The translations under genes were made by a program, and so were the position numbers. Below the pieces are notes generated by a model, which saw nothing but the letters and a program-made list of their open reading frames with translations, was not told the DNA's origin and did not search any database. A stretch of 9,138 nt of DNA from an uncultured Bacteroidota bacterium. Lineage in GTDB: Bacteria; Bacteroidota; Bacteroidia; Chitinophagales; Chitinophagaceae. The stretch spans positions 1 to 9,138 of the forward strand of contig CAIWKU010000409.1 in NCBI GenBank assembly GCA_903913355.1, in the 5' to 3' direction. Shown here one piece after another: positions 5,757 to 9,138 of the stretch. Within the stretch, counting starts at the first letter, position 1. Each line of letters begins with the position of its first letter.

Positions 5757-7730
5757 ATGTTAGATGCAAAAATTCCGGCAGGTCCTTTGGATGATAAATG
5801 GACAGAGTATAAGGGTCATTGTAAACTGGTAAATCCTGCCAATAAGCGCAAATTGGAAGTGATTATTGTGGGTACAGGATTGGCCGGTGCTTCTGCTGCT
5901 GCTTCCCTGGGTGAGTTGGGATATAAAGTGAAAGCATTTTGTTTTCAGGATTCTCCCCGTCGTGCGCACTCCATTGCCGCTCAGGGTGGTATTAATGCTG
6001 CCAAAAATTATCAGAATGATGGAGATAGTGTATTCCGTCTTTTTTATGATACCATTAAAGGGGGTGATTACCGCGCACGTGAATCCAATGTACATCGCCT
6101 TGCTGAAGTGAGTGCCAATATTATCGACCAGTGTGTAGCACAAGGTGTTCCTTTTGCCCGTGAGTATGGTGGCTTATTGAGTAACCGTTCTTTCGGTGGT
6201 ACACAGGTGCAAAGAACTTTTTATGCTGCCGGACAAACCGGTCAGCAGTTATTAATAGGTGCGTACCAGGCCCTCGAGCGCCAGGTAGCATTGGGTAATG
6301 TGAAAATGTATAGTCGCCATGAAATGCTCGAGATCGTTAAGATTGATGGAAAAGCAAGAGGTATCATTGCCCGCGACCTGGTGAGTGGTAAACTGGAAAG
6401 ACATTTTGGACATGCTGTATTACTTTGTTCCGGCGGATATGGTAATGTGTTTTACCTCTCCACCAATGCGATGGGCAGTAATGTTACAGCAGCATGGAAA
6501 GCACATAAACAAGGTGCTGCCTTTGCCAACCCATGTTTTACACAAATTCACCCTACCTGTATTCCGGTAAGTGGCGATCACCAGTCCAAACTGACCCTGA
6601 TGTCAGAATCTCTGCGTAATGATGGCCGGATCTGGGTGCCTTTGAAAAAAGGAGATACACGCAAAGCAAGTGAGATCCCGGAAGACGAAAGAGATTATTA
6701 CCTGGAAAGAAGATACCCTGCATTTGGTAACCTGGTTCCACGCGATGTGGCATCCAGGGCCGCTAAAGAGAGATGTGATGAAGGATATGGTGTTGGTACC
6801 AGCAAACAGGCTGTGTATTTGGATTTTAGCGCGGCAATTATTCGTTATGGGAAAATTGAAGCGGGTAAAGAAGGGAATGACCATGCCCCTGAAGAAGAAA
6901 TCATCACTCTCGGAAAAGCCGTGGTGAAAGAAAAATACGGTAACCTTTTCGATATGTATGAAAAGATCACCGGCGAAAATCCGTATGAGATTCCGATGCG
7001 CATCTACCCTGCCGTTCACTATACCATGGGTGGATTATGGGTGGATTACGAATTGCAAACCACCGTACCCGGTTTGTATTCTTTGGGAGAAGCCAATTTC
7101 TCTGATCACGGTGCCAACCGCTTAGGTGCCTCGGCTTTAATGCAGGGATTGGCAGACGGCTATTTTGTGATCCCTTATACCATTGGTAATTACCTGGCAG
7201 ATGAAATCTATAATAAAGCCATCGAAACCTCGCACCCGGCTTTTGAAGAAACAGAGAAAATGGTAGCCGAGCGCATCAATACCCTGATGAATATCAAAGG
7301 AACCAAAACGGTAGAAAGTTTTCATAAACGTTTGGGTAAGATTATGTGGGATAAATGCGGAATGGCCAGAAATGCAAAAGGATTGGAAGAAGCCATTGCA
7401 GAAATCCAGGCATTGAAAAAAGAATTCTGGAGCGATGTGAAAATACCCGGAAGCATTGAAGAGATGAACCCAGAACTGGATAAAGCCAATCGGGTAGCCG
7501 ATTTCATTGAACTGGGTGAACTCATGTGCAAAGATGCCCTTAACCGCAACGAAAGCTGCGGCGGACATTTCAGAGAAGAATACCAAACACCGGATGGAGA
7601 AGCTTTACGTGATGATGTGAACTATATGTATGTAGCTGCCTGGGAATACAAAGGCGATCATAACTGGGAGCTGCATAAAGAACCATTGGTATATGATGTA
7701 ATCAAACCGACGCAGAGGAATTATAAGTAG
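5757..7730 (+). CDS. sdhA: Succinate dehydrogenase flavoprotein subunit
   Basis: The catalytic subunit, 657 residues, oxidises succinate to fumarate using covalently bound FAD on the cytoplasmic face. The dinucleotide-binding motif is VGTGLAGASAAASLGELGY (38-56). His71 in RRAHSIAAQGGINA is the expected FAD attachment site. Substrate-site features are His265 (QIHPT), Arg329 in the PRDVASR motif, which matches the catalytic proton-shuttle arginine, and His421 in HYTMGG. The C-terminal FAD contact GEANFSDHGANRLGASALMQGLADG and the ESCGGHFREEY segment are intact. The N-terminal extension before the FAD motif and the overall length suit the longer flavoproteins paired with b558-type anchors. The ATG at 5757 follows an AT-rich leader without a Shine-Dalgarno sequence. 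The next gene downstream is not sdhB but a small inserted IVP gene, which is unusual. Confidence 0.98.
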   Translation: MLDAKIPAGPLDDKWTEYKGHCKLVNPANKRKLEVIIVGTGLAGASAAASLGELGYKVKAFCFQDSPRRAHSIAAQGGINAAKNYQNDGDSVFRLFYDTIKGGDYRARESNVHRLAEVSANIIDQCVAQGVPFAREYGGLLSNRSFGGTQVQRTFYAAGQTGQQLLIGAYQALERQVALGNVKMYSRHEMLEIVKIDGKARGIIARDLVSGKLERHFGHAVLLCSGGYGNVFYLSTNAMGSNVTAAWKAHKQGAAFANPCFTQIHPTCIPVSGDHQSKLTLMSESLRNDGRIWVPLKKGDTRKASEIPEDERDYYLERRYPAFGNLVPRDVASRAAKERCDEGYGVGTSKQAVYLDFSAAIIRYGKIEAGKEGNDHAPEEEIITLGKAVVKEKYGNLFDMYEKITGENPYEIPMRIYPAVHYTMGGLWVDYELQTTVPGLYSLGEANFSDHGANRLGASALMQGLADGYFVIPYTIGNYLADEIYNKAIETSHPAFEETEKMVAERINTLMNIKGTKTVESFHKRLGKIMWDKCGMARNAKGLEEAIAEIQALKKEFWSDVKIPGSIEEMNPELDKANRVADFIELGELMCKDALNRNESCGGHFREEYQTPDGEALRDDVNYMYVAAWEYKGDHNWELHKEPLVYDVIKPTQRNYK

Positions 7731-7755
7731 TTGTGCTGGGGATTTACCGCAATGC

Positions 7756-7797
7756 AATTTGAAAATTTGAAAATTTGAAAATGTGGTAATTTGAAAA
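7756..7797. repeat. Left arm of inverted octamer repeat flanking the IVP gene
   Basis: Three exact TTTGAAAA units (7758-7781), one diverged 8-base unit (7782-7789) and a further exact unit (7790-7797) keep an 8-bp phase. This is the reverse complement of the array after the IVP gene. Bases 7756-7782 form a perfect 27-bp inverted repeat with 8186-8212, and equally with 8178-8204. It starts 25 bp after the sdhA stop codon. Confidence 0.92.
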
Positions 7798-7826
7798 TTG
7801 GTTTTTACATGCCAAAATTTCAAATT
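7788..7826 (+). promoter_or_regulatory. Local hairpin immediately before the IVP start codon
   Basis: The segment 7788-7801 can pair with 7812-7826, leaving about ten bases unpaired, with GG/CC closing the loop end and one bulge or mismatch zone. The stem uses the last octamer unit of the left arm and a reversed, decayed copy next to the ATG at 7827. It could affect initiation; this is a fold judged by eye. Confidence 0.35.
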
Positions 7827-8174
7827 ATGAGGAATGATCGGGAAAATATCATTGTGGTTAAGTCGGTGAATTTTTCGTTAGCATTGATTACGTATTGTGA
7901 AGTTCTTGAACAGGAAAGAAAATTTGTAATAGCCAAACAGCTTCTGCGCTCAGGCACCTCAATCGGGGCCAATATTTTTGAAGCACAGAATGCTGAAAGC
8001 AGGAATGATTTTATTCACAAAATGAAGATAGCCGCCAAAGAAGCCAGCGAATCTTTGTACTGGTTACTCTTATGTGAAAAAAGTCAATCTTATCCTTTCG
8101 ATAAGCAGTTAAAAAATAATCTCGAAGAGATTATCAAAATCCCATCCCGGATCATTGCTTCATCAAAAAGGTAA
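7827..8174 (+). CDS. Four-helix-bundle protein, 23S rRNA intervening-sequence protein (IVP/S23) family
   Basis: A 115-residue helical protein of the family named for ORFs found in intervening sequences of some bacterial 23S rRNA genes. The core is recognisable: ENIIVVKS at the start of helix 1, AKQLLRSGTSIGANIFEAQ in the centre and DFIHKMKIAAKEASESLYWL towards the C-terminus. The related Avd protein of diversity-generating retroelements forms a basic pentamer that binds nucleic acid; the role of free-standing family members is unclear. I chose the ATG at 7827 because family members usually begin a few residues before ENI. In-frame alternatives are ATG 7809 and TTG 7791, both within repeat or hairpin sequence. 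The gene sits between sdhA and sdhB, in the operon direction, enclosed by inverted octamer arrays, and looks like an insertion. There is no rRNA around it and no reverse transcriptase in view. Confidence 0.9.
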   Translation: MRNDRENIIVVKSVNFSLALITYCEVLEQERKFVIAKQLLRSGTSIGANIFEAQNAESRNDFIHKMKIAAKEASESLYWLLLCEKSQSYPFDKQLKNNLEEIIKIPSRIIASSKR

Positions 8175-8177
8175 ATC

Positions 8178-8212
8178 ATTTTCAAATTTTCAAATTTTCA
8201 AATTTTCAAATT
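8178..8212. repeat. Right arm of inverted octamer repeat flanking the IVP gene
   Basis: Four perfect tandem copies of TTTTCAAA (8179-8210) plus TT, starting four bases after the IVP stop codon and ending five bases before the sdhB ATG. It is the inverse of the left arm at 7756-7797 and the same unit as the solo array at 3471-3504. Confidence 0.95.
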
Positions 8213-8217
8213 AATAT

Positions 8218-8982
8218 ATGCAACACCACGAAATGAATCTAAACCTCAAAGTTTGGAGACAAAAAAACAAAGACAGCAAAGGGGAATTCAAACTGTATCG
8301 TGTGGAGAAGATTTCTACGGAAATGAGCTTTCTCGAAATGTTTGATGTGTTGAATGAGCAGTTGATCCGTGACGGGGATGACCCGATTACGTTTGATCAT
8401 GACTGTCGCGAGGGTATCTGTGGTGCCTGCTCGATGTATATTAATGGAAAGCCGCATGGTCCTTGGCAGGCCAATACTACCTGTCAGTTGCATATGCGTG
8501 CGTTTAAAGATGGTGATACCATTGTGGTTGAGCCCTGGAGAGCGAATTCTTTTCCAGTGATCAAAGATTTGATGGTAGATCGTTCTGCATTCGACAGAAT
8601 CATTCAGGCAGGTGGATTTATTAGCGTGAATACGGGTAATGCGGTTGATGGCAATTCTCTTCCGATACCTAAAGATGATGCTGATGCATCCTTCGCAGCG
8701 GCCATGTGTATTGGTTGCGGTGCCTGTGTAGCGGCCTGTAAAAACAGCAGTGCCATGCTTTTCTTAAGTGCCAAGGTTTCGCATCTGGCTTTATTACCAC
8801 AAGGTGACCCTGAGCGTAAAACAAGGGTTATGAATATGGTGGCACAAATGGATAAAGAAGGTTTTGGTGCCTGCACCAATACCGGTGCTTGTGAAGCTAC
8901 CTGTCCGAAAGAGATTTCAATTAGTAATATAGCAAGACTGAACCTGGAATATTTATCTGCTGGGTTAACTGCTGATAAATAG
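8218..8982 (+). CDS. sdhB: Succinate dehydrogenase iron-sulfur subunit
   Basis: The electron-transfer subunit, 254 residues, linking SdhA flavin to SdhC heme. The N-terminal ferredoxin-like domain has Cys63, Cys68 and Cys71 in the CREGICGAC motif plus Cys89 (TTCQLH) for the [2Fe-2S] centre. The C-terminal domain has CIGCGACVAAC (Cys164, 167, 170, 174) and CTNTGACEATCP (Cys219, 225, 229). By analogy with fumarate reductase, Cys164/167/170/229 hold the [4Fe-4S] cluster and Cys174/219/225 the [3Fe-4S] cluster. All cluster ligands are present, so the subunit looks functional despite the insertion upstream. The ATG at 8218 is chosen; another in-frame ATG at 8233 is possible. Its leader consists almost entirely of octamer repeat, with no Shine-Dalgarno sequence. 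It is 487 bp from sdhA and converges with a minus-strand gene at the window end. Confidence 0.97.
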   Translation: MQHHEMNLNLKVWRQKNKDSKGEFKLYRVEKISTEMSFLEMFDVLNEQLIRDGDDPITFDHDCREGICGACSMYINGKPHGPWQANTTCQLHMRAFKDGDTIVVEPWRANSFPVIKDLMVDRSAFDRIIQAGGFISVNTGNAVDGNSLPIPKDDADASFAAAMCIGCGACVAACKNSSAMLFLSAKVSHLALLPQGDPERKTRVMNMVAQMDKEGFGACTNTGACEATCPKEISISNIARLNLEYLSAGLTADK

Positions 8983-8986
8983 TTTT

Positions 8987-9069
8987 TTTATCGCTAAGAA
9001 CAAGAGAGCGCGGAGTTGGATCAGAGAAATCTCTGTCTAATCTCTGCGCTCTCTTGTTCTTAGCGGTGA
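8987..9069. terminator. Long hairpin between convergent genes, possible bidirectional terminator or mobile palindrome
   Basis: Arms 8992-9011 and 9046-9065 are a perfect 20-bp inverted repeat, beginning CGCTAAGAAC on the left. Pairing extends outwards with G-U pairs to 8987/9069, and inwards by about four pairs. The 34-base interior can form a second small stem, 9022-9026 with 9031-9035. It lies between sdhB (stop 8982) and a convergent gene (stop 9078), as a shared terminator would. However, no U-run follows the stem in either direction; the T7 run at 8983-8989 precedes it on the plus strand. The structure is certain; a terminator role is inference. Confidence 0.7.
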
Positions 9070-9077
9070 ATCCATCT

Positions 9078-9138
9078 TTACTCAGCAAGTTTCTTTTTCT
9101 TCAATACCAGGGCACTAATCAAAGACACCACCAATCCA
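9078..9138 (-). CDS. C-terminal end of an unidentified membrane protein (partial)
   Basis: The minus strand reads 19 in-frame codons from the window edge to TAA at 9080-9078. They give a hydrophobic helix GLVVSLISALVL followed by the basic tail KKKKLAE, a typical end of a bacterial inner-membrane protein with a cytoplasmic positive tail. The family cannot be told from so little sequence. It converges with sdhB, with the long hairpin between them. Confidence 0.55.
   Translation of the reverse strand, partial: GLVVSLISALVLKKKKLAE

Noticed and set aside
6603..7019. 138-codon minus-strand frame and similar frames inside sdhA
   Set aside because: They overlap strongly conserved sdhA sequence, with Cys/Phe/His-rich composition typical of antisense reading and no plausible family.
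8178..8212. Direct repeats resembling a CRISPR array
   Set aside because: The units are 8 bp, head to tail with no spacers, and no cas gene is present. These are simple tandem arrays.
7756..8212. Diversity-generating retroelement using the IVP-like gene as Avd
   Set aside because: No reverse transcriptase, no template/variable repeat pair with adenine-specific differences and no C-type-lectin target gene are visible. The flanking repeats are low-complexity octamers.
7756..8212. A true rRNA intervening sequence
   Set aside because: The neighbours are sdhA and sdhB coding sequences; there is no 23S rRNA sequence in the window.

Overview
The window looks like a chromosomal segment from a member of the Bacteroidota, most likely the Chitinophagaceae or a close relative. 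The grounds are protein character (b558-type SdhC, Bacteroidota-style SdhA and SdhB, a 23S rRNA intervening-sequence-type protein), the lack of clear Shine-Dalgarno sequences, and several matches to the Bacteroidota -7 promoter element TAnnTTTG. The family placement is inference, made without a database search.

Layout: 1-675 (-) is the N-terminal part of a YbiT-type ABC-F ATPase. 856-2265 (+) is a lipoprotein of the C45 / phospholipase-B-like Ntn-hydrolase type. It converges on tsaD (3403-2366, -), the catalytic subunit of tRNA t6A synthesis. Upstream of tsaD on the same strand is a MacB/FtsX-type ABC permease (4750-3503, -). A 254-bp divergent gap follows, then sdhC (5005-5673), sdhA (5757-7730), a small four-helix-bundle/IVP gene (about 7827-8174) and sdhB (8218-8982), all on +. 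The window ends with a long hairpin and the last 19 codons of an unidentified membrane protein on the minus strand.

SdhC, SdhA and SdhB together form a complete succinate:quinone oxidoreductase: di-heme membrane anchor, FAD subunit and three-cluster iron-sulfur subunit. It couples the TCA cycle to the menaquinone pool. The IVP gene interrupts this otherwise ordinary sdhCAB operon.

The most unusual content is a set of short-period tandem repeats. An octamer, TTTTCAAA or its complement, forms two inverted arms around the IVP gene, with a perfect 27-bp inverted repeat, and a solo array at the stop codon of the permease gene. Related heptamers lie after tsaD, between sdhC and sdhA, and inside tsaD. 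The array inside tsaD coincides with a 14-residue (42 bp = 6 x 7) insertion in this universally conserved enzyme. The two leading observations are the IVP cassette that may be a mobile, RNA-foldable insert in the sdh operon, and the heptamer expansion inside tsaD. No stretch of 300 bases or more is without a gene.
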